A model generated the notes under the pieces. The model made no database searches and had not been told where the DNA came from. It worked only from the letters and a program-made list of their open reading frames with translations. Below, piece after piece: positions 1 to 7,733 of a stretch of 64,000 nt of DNA. A program made the translations under genes and the position numbers. Positions within the stretch are counted from its first letter, which is position 1. Every line of letters begins with the position of its first letter. This stretch comes from Paenibacillus taichungensis (GTDB lineage: Bacteria > Bacillota > Bacilli > Paenibacillales > Paenibacillaceae): contig NZ_JABMCC010000118.1 of the NCBI RefSeq assembly GCF_013359905.1, forward strand, positions 124,001-188,000, given 5' to 3'.

Positions 1-8
1 ATTACTCC

Positions 9-73
9 ATTAAAACACAAAATGCCGTTATCAATATTGTAAGAGCAATGATAACGGCATTTTGTGTTTTAAT
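9..73. terminator. 25-bp perfect inverted repeat, probable bidirectional terminator
   Basis: Bases 9-33 and 49-73 are exact reverse complements, separated by a 15-nt loop. The GC-containing core (TGCCGTTATCA) is flanked by A-rich sequence on the left and T-rich sequence on the right, the usual shape of a terminator that works in both directions. It lies downstream of the recombinase gene. From about 74 to 297 I see nothing else. Confidence 0.65.
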
Positions 74-297
74 TCATAATGATGTAAACTTTCCAAAATT
101 CTGGTGTGTGAAAATGTTGTTCTACTGGTCAGAATTTACCCGCAATCTCAGCCTTTCCAATATAGTTTAACGCCTCAAAAATATCCCAACCAACTCATGG
201 TCTCCATTCAGGCTAAGACCTCGTACAACCAATTTGACACTGCCTCACATCGAATTTACGAATTGGCTTTCATCCAAAGCAGTACATACATCGAAAA

Positions 298-1278
298 TCA
301 TTTCAGTTCATCCATAAACGTAAGTGGACTATGCTTTTGGTATTTACGTGCGATCTCTTCATCCGAAAAATCCAGATAAGCTTTTTGTGTAACTTCTACA
401 GATGAATGTCCAAGAATTCGGCAAAGACTAAACCAATCTCCTCCGTTTAAGATATAGTACTTTGCAAAGTTGTTTCTGAGTTGATGAGGATGAATATGAA
501 TGTTTACTCTCTCACCAGCTACTCGTAATGCACGTTCAAAATTTCTGACATCAAGTTGAGTTCCTTTTGTTGTTGGAAACAGGAAAGGACTGCTCGAATA
601 TCGATCTTTGTAACGCAGCCACTGTTTAAGTTCGTTTGAAGACTTATAGGAAAAATACACGAAACGCTCTTGCTTGTTTTTAGTATTGATGACATGAATG
701 CTTTTATGTTGAAAATCCACTTGTTCTGGCAATATACTTAGGCATTCTCCAATTCGCATCCCCGTATCCAACAATAAACGGGATATCACGTGGTTTCTGT
801 ATCCATGGAATGTACTTGTCTCGAACTGACCAAACACTCGTTTTAACTCATCTGGTGTCAGAGTTTTCTTCATTTTGCGTTCCACTTTTGGATTTTCCAA
901 TTTCTCGACTGGATTTTTAGGAATCTCCCTCTCAACTTCATAAAGGTAATTGAAGAACACTTTAATGTTACGTACATAGTTAGCAATCGTTGTTGTTGAT
1001 ATCTCTTTCTTAAAATCTTTACGATTTTCAGGACGATTGATGAGCTTGGATTCCTCCTTGTTCACCACTGTGTATTTGCCTCTCTCCCTCAAATATTTCA
1101 CGTATTGACGAATGTGCCCTGACTGTACCTTCTTTACCTCTTCAATTTGAAATTCTCTGTTTAAATAAGCAACAAATAACTTGAGCGTTTGCTCGTAGCT
1201 TGACAAGGTCTTACGAGAAAGATTTTTGGATGAACAGTACAGCATAAAGTTATCTAACTGAAATTCGATATCATTCAT
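298..1278 (-). CDS. Tyrosine recombinase / phage-type integrase
   Basis: This is a site-specific recombinase of the lambda-integrase/XerCD family. It has an N-terminal SAM-like core-binding domain (about residues 1-125) and a C-terminal catalytic domain. All expected catalytic residues are visible: Arg in DTGMRIGECL (about 175), a Lys in the INTKNKQ beta-hairpin, His and Arg in HPHQLRNNF (265, 268), His in LGHSS (291) and Tyr in QKAYLDF (301). A Met 18 bases upstream is in frame, but it overlaps the ribosome site AAGGGCGG, which fits the start at 1278. No other phage or island genes are seen nearby, and the gene looks more AT-rich than its neighbours. Whether it is a housekeeping Xer-like enzyme or an island remnant is open; it does not look like canonical XerC, XerD or CodV. 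Confidence 0.9.
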   Translation of the reverse strand: MNDIEFQLDNFMLYCSSKNLSRKTLSSYEQTLKLFVAYLNREFQIEEVKKVQSGHIRQYVKYLRERGKYTVVNKEESKLINRPENRKDFKKEISTTTIANYVRNIKVFFNYLYEVEREIPKNPVEKLENPKVERKMKKTLTPDELKRVFGQFETSTFHGYRNHVISRLLLDTGMRIGECLSILPEQVDFQHKSIHVINTKNKQERFVYFSYKSSNELKQWLRYKDRYSSSPFLFPTTKGTQLDVRNFERALRVAGERVNIHIHPHQLRNNFAKYYILNGGDWFSLCRILGHSSVEVTQKAYLDFSDEEIARKYQKHSPLTFMDELK

Positions 1279-1378
1279 AAAAATACCGCCCTTCATTGGA
1301 TTTTTCCAAACCCAATAAATGACGGTATTAGTTGGTTTATATCATAGAAGTTTATCGGTTCCAAATCGAATGATCCAG

Positions 1379-1413
1379 ATATTTACCGCCAAAATTGTTC
1401 AGACGGTAAATAT
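1379..1413 (-). other. Hairpin downstream of spo0A
   Basis: Ten-base arms (1379-1388 and 1404-1413, CGGTAAATAT type) flank a 15-nt loop just beyond the spo0A stop. There is no clear T-run after it on the minus strand, so it may be a weak or Rho-assisted terminator, or chance. Confidence 0.3.
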
Positions 1414-1438
1414 GCCAAAACCCGCACCACGCCTACTT

Positions 1439-2254
1439 TCAGGATACCTTATGCTCAATTCTCAGCTTGTCAGCAACCATCGCGATAAACTCAGAGTTCG
1501 TCGGTTTCGACTTGCTGATATTAATTGTATAGCCAAACAGGTGGCTGATGCTGTCGATGTTGCCACGTGTCCAAGCCACTTCAATGGCATGACGGATGGC
1601 ACGTTCGACGCGAGACGGCGTTGTTTTGAACTTTTCGGCAATCGCTGGATACAGGGTTTTCGTGATAGCACCCAAAATTTCGATATTGTTATACACCATA
1701 GTAATGGCTTCGCGTAAATACTGATATCCTTTAATATGCGCAGGAACGCCGATTTCATGTATGATGGACGTAATGCTTGCATCCAAATTTTTGTGTTTAC
1801 CCATTGGCACCACGTTGGACTTGTTCATAAACATCGATGACCCGCCACCACCACCTGTAGAGATCGTGGTTTGCGTGCCAACCAGTTGACGTACACGATT
1901 CGCGAGTACTTCCATGTCAAAGGGTTTCAGGATGTAATAAGAAGCTCCGAGTTGCACGGCACGCTGCGTGATATTCTCTTGTCCGAAAGCCGTAAGCATA
2001 ATGACTTTGGGCTGTGGAGACAGATTCAGGTTGCGCAGACGCTCCAGTACACCCAGTCCATCCAGGTGAGGCATAATAATATCCAGAATGAGTACATCCG
2101 GTACATCGCGAGTCTGCTCCAGCAACTGCAGCACTTCTTCTCCATTGTAAGCAATTCCGGTTACTTCCATATCTTCCTGTTCGGATATATATTCGGCAAG
2201 CAAATTCGTAAATTCACGATTATCATCGGCCAGCAATACCTCAATTTTTTGCAA
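1439..2254 (-). CDS. spo0A: Stage 0 sporulation protein A, master response regulator
   Basis: Spo0A is the phosphorelay output regulator that commits the cell to sporulation. The receiver domain (about residues 1-125) keeps the acidic pair DD near residue 10, phospho-acceptor Asp58 in LILDIIMP, Thr88 in MLTAFG and Lys110 in ILKPF. A glycine-rich linker follows, then the C-terminal Spo0A DNA-binding domain with TPSRVERAIRHAIEVAW as part of its recognition region. I place the start at a TTG (2254), because AAAGGAGG sits 8 bases upstream and the protein then begins MQKIEVLLADDN as in relatives. A longer reading from 2293 has no ribosome site. The gene follows spoIVB in the same direction, as in Bacillus, but a terminator separates them. 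Confidence 0.97.
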   Translation of the reverse strand: MQKIEVLLADDNREFTNLLAEYISEQEDMEVTGIAYNGEEVLQLLEQTRDVPDVLILDIIMPHLDGLGVLERLRNLNLSPQPKVIMLTAFGQENITQRAVQLGASYYILKPFDMEVLANRVRQLVGTQTTISTGGGGGSSMFMNKSNVVPMGKHKNLDASITSIIHEIGVPAHIKGYQYLREAITMVYNNIEILGAITKTLYPAIAEKFKTTPSRVERAIRHAIEVAWTRGNIDSISHLFGYTINISKSKPTNSEFIAMVADKLRIEHKVS

Positions 2255-2308
2255 AACGGTATCCTCCTTTAATTTAAACATCGTTTCGTACATTTCCTTA
2301 CAGGTTAA

Positions 2309-2344
2309 ATTTTCGACATAGGAGAGGAAATTCCTTCTGTCGAA
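2309..2344 (-). promoter_or_regulatory. spo0A promoter region: two 0A boxes and a sigma-H-like promoter
   Basis: Two perfect 0A boxes (TGTCGAA or its complement TTCGACA) lie at 2312-2318 and 2338-2344. On the minus strand, AAGGAATTT (complement of 2328-2335) and a GTCGAAAAT element (complement of 2309-2317) resemble the -35 and -10 of sigma-H promoters, the class used by the sporulation promoter of spo0A in Bacillus. The boxes are seen directly; the sigma-H assignment is inference. Confidence 0.6.
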
Positions 2345-2422
2345 AATTATTTTTCTTTATTTTTTTTTCTCATTGCTATATAATAAATAATTTATTCCAT
2401 TATCCGATATTATATGTTTGCA

Positions 2423-2429
2423 TTCGACA
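2423..2429 (-). promoter_or_regulatory. Third 0A box upstream of spo0A
   Basis: A third TTCGACA lies between the spoIVB terminator and the AT-rich upstream region of spo0A. Three matches within 120 bp support autoregulation by Spo0A~P. Confidence 0.5.
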
Positions 2430-2430
2430 A

Positions 2431-2468
2431 AAAAACCTTAAGGAGGTTAACCCGCCTTAAGGTTTTTT
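2431..2468 (-). terminator. spoIVB terminator
   Basis: The arms AAAAACCTTAAGG (2431-2443) and its complement (2455-2467) enclose the spoIVB stop codon in the loop. They are followed on the minus strand by a run of T. Transcription of spoIVB should end here, making spo0A largely independent. Confidence 0.8.
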
Positions 2469-3778
2469 GCATGTTCCTTTTTCATCATGACTCCTGCATC
2501 TTGTAACATCCACTCAATGAAGCAGCCATAACCTGATTTCGGATCATTGACGAACACATGCGTCACAGCTCCAATCAGTTTTCCGTTTTGAACAATGGGG
2601 CTGCCACTCATGCCTTGTACAATGCCCCCGGTCTTATCCAGCAGCTTCGGATCTGTGATACGAAGCACCAGACCTTTGGTCGCCGGTTCGGATTGGTCTG
2701 CTACGTGAACAATATCAATTGAGAAACGCTCAACCTGCTGACCTTCAACAACTGTGAGAATTTCTGCCGGACCTTCTTTTACTTCATGAGAGAAAGCAAC
2801 AGGAATCCCTTTTGAATACAAACTATGTTCAGGATTTCCGGACATTTTACCAAAGATACCAAAAGCCGTATTACGTTCAATATTGCCCAAAATTTTGCTT
2901 TCTTTCAGGAAATGAGCTCGTTTTTCACCCGGATCACCGGATTCACTCTTAGAGATTGACGTTACATTGGACTGAACAATCTGACCACTACCGACAACGA
3001 TGGAGGTCTGCGTGTTCATATCCGTAATGACATGTCCCAGAGCGCCATATACGCCTTGATCCGGAGCGTAGAAGGTTAATGTTCCTACACCTGCGGCGGA
3101 GTCACGAATGTACAACCCAAGCCTCCAGGCTTTGTCTTCAGCGTCATAAGCAGGTGTCAAACGGGTTTTAACCGTTTCTTTACCGCGTTTTAAAACGACA
3201 TCAATTCCTTTTTTGCTCTTGCCAGCAAGCTCAACTGCTTCAGCTACACCCGATACACCATCAAGGCGTTTACCGTCCATATGGGTAATCAGATCTCCAA
3301 GCTTAATGCCTGCTGATTCTCCAGGGGATACACGTTCATCTTGTCCAGAACGAACCAGATGGTGCCCTACAACGAGAATGCCTGCGGATTTTACTTTGAC
3401 GCCAATGGTTTGTCCCCCGGGTACTACACGCAAATCCGGAATCACGTTTACGTTAACCGTTTTTACCGGAATTTTGCCCCACAGCTTCAACGTTAATTTG
3501 GCACGTCCCGTTTGTTGGGGATGAAGATGCAAAGGTTGTTGCTTCGTTACGTGAACCGCAGTTTCCTTTCCATCAAAACCGACGATGTCAGGACGATCCA
3601 CGACAGCGCTTGAAGCAGCCGGTACAGCGAGATGAACGTCTGCCTGCCTGCCTGCAAATACCTGGAGTTCATCAGGCAATGAAGCATAACTTTGCACAGG
3701 CTGAATGGCCTGGCTAATCACACATAGAAAGAAGGCAAATAAAAGACCTAGCAATTTCTTCCTGAGGGGGGAATTCAA
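2447..3778 (-). CDS. spoIVB: SpoIV B serine peptidase (S55)
   Basis: SpoIVB is made in the forespore and secreted across the inner forespore membrane, where it cleaves SpoIVFA to trigger pro-sigma-K processing. Visible features are an N-terminal hydrophobic signal/anchor (about residues 8-28), a PDZ domain (about 130-215, with SAGIKLGDLI) and the S55 peptidase domain. The catalytic His lies in GALGHVI and the Ser in QGMSGSPI (about 391-393). The start is TTG, with AGGGAG about 11 bases upstream. The gene sits between recN and spo0A, as in Bacillus. I saw no convincing sigma-G promoter in the 120-base gap to recN. Confidence 0.96.
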   Translation of the reverse strand: MNSPLRKKLLGLLFAFFLCVISQAIQPVQSYASLPDELQVFAGRQADVHLAVPAASSAVVDRPDIVGFDGKETAVHVTKQQPLHLHPQQTGRAKLTLKLWGKIPVKTVNVNVIPDLRVVPGGQTIGVKVKSAGILVVGHHLVRSGQDERVSPGESAGIKLGDLITHMDGKRLDGVSGVAEAVELAGKSKKGIDVVLKRGKETVKTRLTPAYDAEDKAWRLGLYIRDSAAGVGTLTFYAPDQGVYGALGHVITDMNTQTSIVVGSGQIVQSNVTSISKSESGDPGEKRAHFLKESKILGNIERNTAFGIFGKMSGNPEHSLYSKGIPVAFSHEVKEGPAEILTVVEGQQVERFSIDIVHVADQSEPATKGLVLRITDPKLLDKTGGIVQGMSGSPIVQNGKLIGAVTHVFVNDPKSGYGCFIEWMLQDAGVMMKKEHAKNLKAG

Positions 3779-3898
3779 TGGCTGTCACACTCCCTTTGCT
3801 TCTTTCGCTTGACGAAAGGTGGTCGCCAATTGCGTACCTATAAGATAACCTCGCCCCCAGGCTTTTATTACTGTCAATCATTACGCCAGCCGCTCGTT

Positions 3899-5617
3899 TC
3901 ACCCTTTTTTGGCTTCCGCCAAATTCAGCATTTCCTGTGCATGATGCAGCGTTTTTTCTGTAATTTCCACACCGCCCAGCATACGTGCCAATTCCTTCAC
4001 TCTGCCTTCGTCTGACAGCGATTCCACTTGTGTCATCGTGCGTCCGTCGTACACATGCTTTTCGATGAGATACTGATGATCGGCCATACAAGCGACCTGT
4101 GGCAAGTGAGTAATAGAGAAAACTTGGCAAGTAGAAGACAGACGGTATAATTTTTCCGCAATGGATTGTGCTGCTCTTCCGCTCACACCTGTATCCACCT
4201 CATCAAAGATTAAAACTGGAATCCGGTCATGGCGTGCGAAAATACTCTTCATCGCGAGCATCATTCGGGACAACTCACCACCGGAAGCAATCTTGCCGAG
4301 CGGACGTAAAGGCTCACCTGGATTCGGAGAAATCAAGAATTCCGCATTATCTGCACCTTGACGCGTGAGACGAATACGACGCCCATTCCACTCAATCCCT
4401 TTTGCATCTTCAAAAGGCGTAATCTGAACTCGTAACGTCGTTCTCTCCATCTGCAGATCCTTCAGCTCACTCTCCACCTGCGCTGCAAGTTCCTCGGCAC
4501 ATTGTTTACGAACACGGCTAAGTTCCTCGGCAGACTCCATGACTAATTTGAGCAATTTGTCACGTTCATTACGAAGCTTCTCCAGACGTTCATCCTTGTT
4601 CTCCAGCTGATCGGTTTCATGGCTAATCTGTTCATAATAATTCAAAATAAGTTCCACACTGTCGCCGTATTTCCGTCTGAGGCCAGAAATCAGATTCAGT
4701 CGCTGTTCCACTTCTTCCAATCTACCCGGGTTAAATTCAATTTTCTCCCGATAATCACGCAACTGAAACGTCGCGTCTTCCAACTGATAAAATGCAGACT
4801 GCAGCTGTTCAACTATAGGCTGTAGCCCTTTGCTGTCATATCCCGATATATCTTCAATCCGTGACAATGCAATACTTACAGCTTCTAACCCACGTTGACC
4901 GCTAAGCAGATCATATGCGCCAGCAACACTGTCCATCATTTTCTCACTATGGGATAGTTTGACCCGTTCTTCTCCGAGTAATTCATCCTCGCCCTGTGTT
5001 AGAGAAGCAGCTGCAATCTCTTCAAGTTGAAACCGGTACATGTCCAGCAATTGATACGCACGTTGACTTGACTCCTGAAGTGCACGTAGTTCTTTTTCCG
5101 CAGTAATAAACTTACTGTAGCGTTCCTGATATTCCGTTTTGACTGGACCGATGATTGCTGCCCCGTATGTATCCAGAAGCCCCAGATGGCTTTCTGCGCG
5201 CAACAAACTTTGATGTTCATGCTGTCCGTGAATATTAATTAATTTTTCTCCGACTTCACGGAGCATCGTCAAATTGACCAATTGGCCATTAATACGAGAT
5301 GTACTTTTACCTTGAGTATTCAGTTCACGGCGAATCACTAGATGCTCCTCCGGCTCACAATGGATGCCAAGCTTCTCCAGCGTTTCCCATACCGGATGGC
5401 TTGGCTCCATTTCAAACAGAGCCTCCATCTCGGCCTTCTCACATCCATAGCGGATCAGATCGGCAGAGCTTCGTCCACCAGCAATTAGACCCAAGGCATC
5501 AATAATGATTGACTTACCCGCTCCCGTTTCACCAGACAAGACATGGAATCCCGGGTGGAAAACAACATCAACTTCTTCTACAACAGCCAGATTACGAATC
5601 GATAATGTAACTAACAT
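3899..5617 (-). CDS. recN: DNA repair protein RecN
   Basis: RecN is an SMC-like ATPase acting early in double-strand break repair. The protein shows Walker A GETGAGKS near the N-terminus, a long central coiled-coil region (about 150-380), then the ABC signature ASGGELSRMM and Walker B LIFDEVDTGVSG. I start it at ATG 5617 (MLVTLSIRNLAVVEEVDV), which has GGAGGT 10 bases upstream and matches the family N-terminus; nine more codons are open upstream without support. The length of 572 aa is usual. It follows argR in the same direction after a 57-base gap. Confidence 0.97.
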   Translation of the reverse strand: MLVTLSIRNLAVVEEVDVVFHPGFHVLSGETGAGKSIIIDALGLIAGGRSSADLIRYGCEKAEMEALFEMEPSHPVWETLEKLGIHCEPEEHLVIRRELNTQGKSTSRINGQLVNLTMLREVGEKLINIHGQHEHQSLLRAESHLGLLDTYGAAIIGPVKTEYQERYSKFITAEKELRALQESSQRAYQLLDMYRFQLEEIAAASLTQGEDELLGEERVKLSHSEKMMDSVAGAYDLLSGQRGLEAVSIALSRIEDISGYDSKGLQPIVEQLQSAFYQLEDATFQLRDYREKIEFNPGRLEEVEQRLNLISGLRRKYGDSVELILNYYEQISHETDQLENKDERLEKLRNERDKLLKLVMESAEELSRVRKQCAEELAAQVESELKDLQMERTTLRVQITPFEDAKGIEWNGRRIRLTRQGADNAEFLISPNPGEPLRPLGKIASGGELSRMMLAMKSIFARHDRIPVLIFDEVDTGVSGRAAQSIAEKLYRLSSTCQVFSITHLPQVACMADHQYLIEKHVYDGRTMTQVESLSDEGRVKELARMLGGVEITEKTLHHAQEMLNLAEAKKG

Positions 5618-5674
5618 CTGCAAAAACACCTCCGGATGACTCACTCAGAAATTATGTTTTTGAACCATTATATT

Positions 5675-6124
5675 CTAAGAAATATAACCCATAATCCGCT
5701 CGATTACGGTCACGCTGTTACTTTCCGTCCGGCAGATGATGAGTATGGTATCATCTCCACAGATGGTTCCCATCACTTCCGTCCACTCAATATTATCGAG
5801 CAAGGCAGCAATGGAATTAGCTGTGCCAGGCAAACATTTCATCACGACCAGATTGTTTGTATGATCGATGTGTAAGAAGTTGTCCACGAGGGCACGTTTC
5901 AGTTTCTGAATCGGATTATATCGTTGGTCTGTAGGCAGTGAATATTTATATCGTCCATCATCCATGGGGATCTTGATTAAAAGAAGCTCCTTAATATCCC
6001 GTGATACAGTGGCTTGAGTCACCTGAAATCCGGATTTACGCAATGCTTCAACCAGATCATCCTGGGTTTCAATTTCGTTTTGACTAATGATTTCACGTAT
6101 CTTAATGTGTCGTTGTCCTTTCAT
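5675..6124 (-). CDS. argR: Arginine repressor ArgR/AhrC
   Basis: This is the hexameric arginine-dependent regulator of arginine biosynthesis and catabolism. The N-terminal winged-helix domain contains TQATVSRDIKELLL, typical for the family. The C-terminal domain carries the arginine-binding and oligomerisation core (GTANSIAALLD, GTICGDDTILIICRT). The length of 149 aa is standard and GGAGG lies just before the ATG. The argR-recN linkage is conserved in Firmicutes. Confidence 0.97.
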   Translation of the reverse strand: MKGQRHIKIREIISQNEIETQDDLVEALRKSGFQVTQATVSRDIKELLLIKIPMDDGRYKYSLPTDQRYNPIQKLKRALVDNFLHIDHTNNLVVMKCLPGTANSIAALLDNIEWTEVMGTICGDDTILIICRTESNSVTVIERIMGYIS

Positions 6125-6248
6125 ACATGCCTCCAGTTAAAATAGTTCAATGTATTACATAAAACGGCTAATTCTTATTTCCTTAAAGTTTGTCATCCTG
6201 CAATTCGTCATTCGTTATATAAACAACTCTCAGGTTTCTTAAATACCC

Positions 6249-6737
6249 TTAGTCCAGATCATCTCCATCGTACACGTCTTCCTGATAATCCATGAGCCTG
6301 ATTACCTTGATATTCGATTCCTCCATGTCCACATACAGCAACCCTTCACAACCGGGATATAACAATAAATAATACAGAAAGCGATCTCGCAGGGAGGGTC
6401 CAGTAAGTTCAAGAGGTTGCCTGCGACGGGACGTCTTCACCAGATATCTCTCATCATCCCGCTCTGCTACATAATCAATGAAAAGCCTGCTGTAATAAAC
6501 GGATTCATCCGCTTCAAAGGCTAAAGGGATTTTCATTTTACCTCCGATGACTTCATATCCTTCCGCTTCAAGCAGATCCACTGCCGGTGAATCCTGAATT
6601 TCTAAATTCAGTTGCATACCCGACAAGCTTACTGGAATCGGACGATTAACCCAATTCCGAAAGCCAAAGAACAGCCATAAAATCAAGCAGACAGCAAGTA
6701 CACCAATAACAATTGTGTCATATTGCCCATCCATCAT
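6249..6737 (-). CDS. Conserved hypothetical membrane-anchored protein
   Basis: I do not recognise this 162-aa protein. It has one N-terminal membrane helix (about residues 8-26), a mixed cytoplasmic or external domain rich in charged residues, and an acidic C-terminus (YDGDDLD). A second ATG three bases downstream has better spacing to the AGGTGAG site and may be the true start. It sits between argR and tlyA, where Bacillus subtilis has no gene. The codon pattern and clear ribosome site argue that it is real. Function unknown. Confidence 0.75.
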   Translation of the reverse strand: MMDGQYDTIVIGVLAVCLILWLFFGFRNWVNRPIPVSLSGMQLNLEIQDSPAVDLLEAEGYEVIGGKMKIPLAFEADESVYYSRLFIDYVAERDDERYLVKTSRRRQPLELTGPSLRDRFLYYLLLYPGCEGLLYVDMEESNIKVIRLMDYQEDVYDGDDLD

Positions 6738-6818
6738 CGCTCACCTCGAAGACATATTCGAGATTCGACAACCGATTTCCTTTTAGAATGTCACCTTTCC
6801 AGCGAAAAGAAACTCATC

Positions 6819-7664
6819 TTATGATGAGTTTCCTGTAAATGTATGGGCAGCTTCCATTGCAACTTGATCTGCAAGTGCATCAAGTGAAGCCTGAACGTTC
6901 TCTTGTTGTGTTGCCTCTGGTTCTTCCAGACGCCAGTGCGCGAGAAATTCAATATTTCCTTCTCCGCCTGTGATCGGCGAGAATGTTAAACCTTTTAGCT
7001 TTAATCCAAGCTCATTGGCGAAACGAAGCATCGTCTGCAAAACGTCCTTGTGAACCTTAGTATCACGAACGACGCCGGACTTGCCGACTTTCTCACGGCC
7101 TGCTTCGAACTGAGGTTTAATTAACGCCACAATGTCTGCCGGTTGCTTTAGAAGTGCCAGCAGCGGCGGCAAAATAATTCTAAGCGAAATAAAGGATACA
7201 TCGATACTGGCAAAATTCGGCACAGGTCCATGTAGATCTTCGGGAGTCACATAACGGAAATTGGTTCTTTCCATTACAGTAACCCGTTCATCGTTACGCA
7301 GTGACCAATCCAGCTGGTTATAACCTACATCAATGGCATATACATGAGAGGCACCATGTTGTAAGGCACAATCGGTAAATCCACCTGTGGATGAACCGAT
7401 ATCGAGCATCACAAGTCCATTCATATCGAGATCGAAGTGACGGATCGCTTTTTCAAGCTTTAATCCGCCTCTACCGACATAGGGATGTACTGAACCCTTT
7501 ACTTTAAGTTCGGCTTCCCGTGGAATCTTCATGCCCGCTTTTTCAATCCGCTCATTGTTTGCATATACCAGTCCAGCCATGATTGCAGCTTTTGCCTTCT
7601 CACGACTTTCGTAATATCCTTGCTCAACCAGCAGAACATCAATTCGTTCTTTCGGGAGTGACAT
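6819..7664 (-). CDS. tlyA: TlyA-family rRNA methyltransferase (YqxC)
   Basis: The protein combines an N-terminal S4 RNA-binding domain (about residues 3-65, RIDVLLVEQGYYESREKAK) with an FtsJ/RrmJ-like SAM methyltransferase domain (SAM-binding segment MLDIGSSTGGFTDCALQHGA). TlyA proteins 2'-O-methylate rRNA in other bacteria; older names call them haemolysins. It starts at ATG with AGGAGAAAG upstream and lies 69 bases after dxs, as in Bacillus (yqxC). Confidence 0.93.
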   Translation of the reverse strand: MSLPKERIDVLLVEQGYYESREKAKAAIMAGLVYANNERIEKAGMKIPREAELKVKGSVHPYVGRGGLKLEKAIRHFDLDMNGLVMLDIGSSTGGFTDCALQHGASHVYAIDVGYNQLDWSLRNDERVTVMERTNFRYVTPEDLHGPVPNFASIDVSFISLRIILPPLLALLKQPADIVALIKPQFEAGREKVGKSGVVRDTKVHKDVLQTMLRFANELGLKLKGLTFSPITGGEGNIEFLAHWRLEEPEATQQENVQASLDALADQVAMEAAHTFTGNSS

Positions 7665-7733
7665 GTCTTTCTCCTATCATGTAGTAATCCTGATTAATCA
7701 ATAATGTGCTCCAGTTCCTCTGATTGTTCCATT

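Noticed and set aside
104..379. Open frame opposite the recombinase 3' end
   Set aside because: No ribosome site, overlaps the real gene and has no recognisable composition or family.
1319..2272. Several open frames on the plus strand and a second minus frame across spo0A
   Set aside because: They mirror the codons of spo0A, which is certain; no ribosome sites.
3714..4130. Minus-strand frame bridging spoIVB and recN
   Set aside because: It overlaps both real genes in another frame and lacks a ribosome site.
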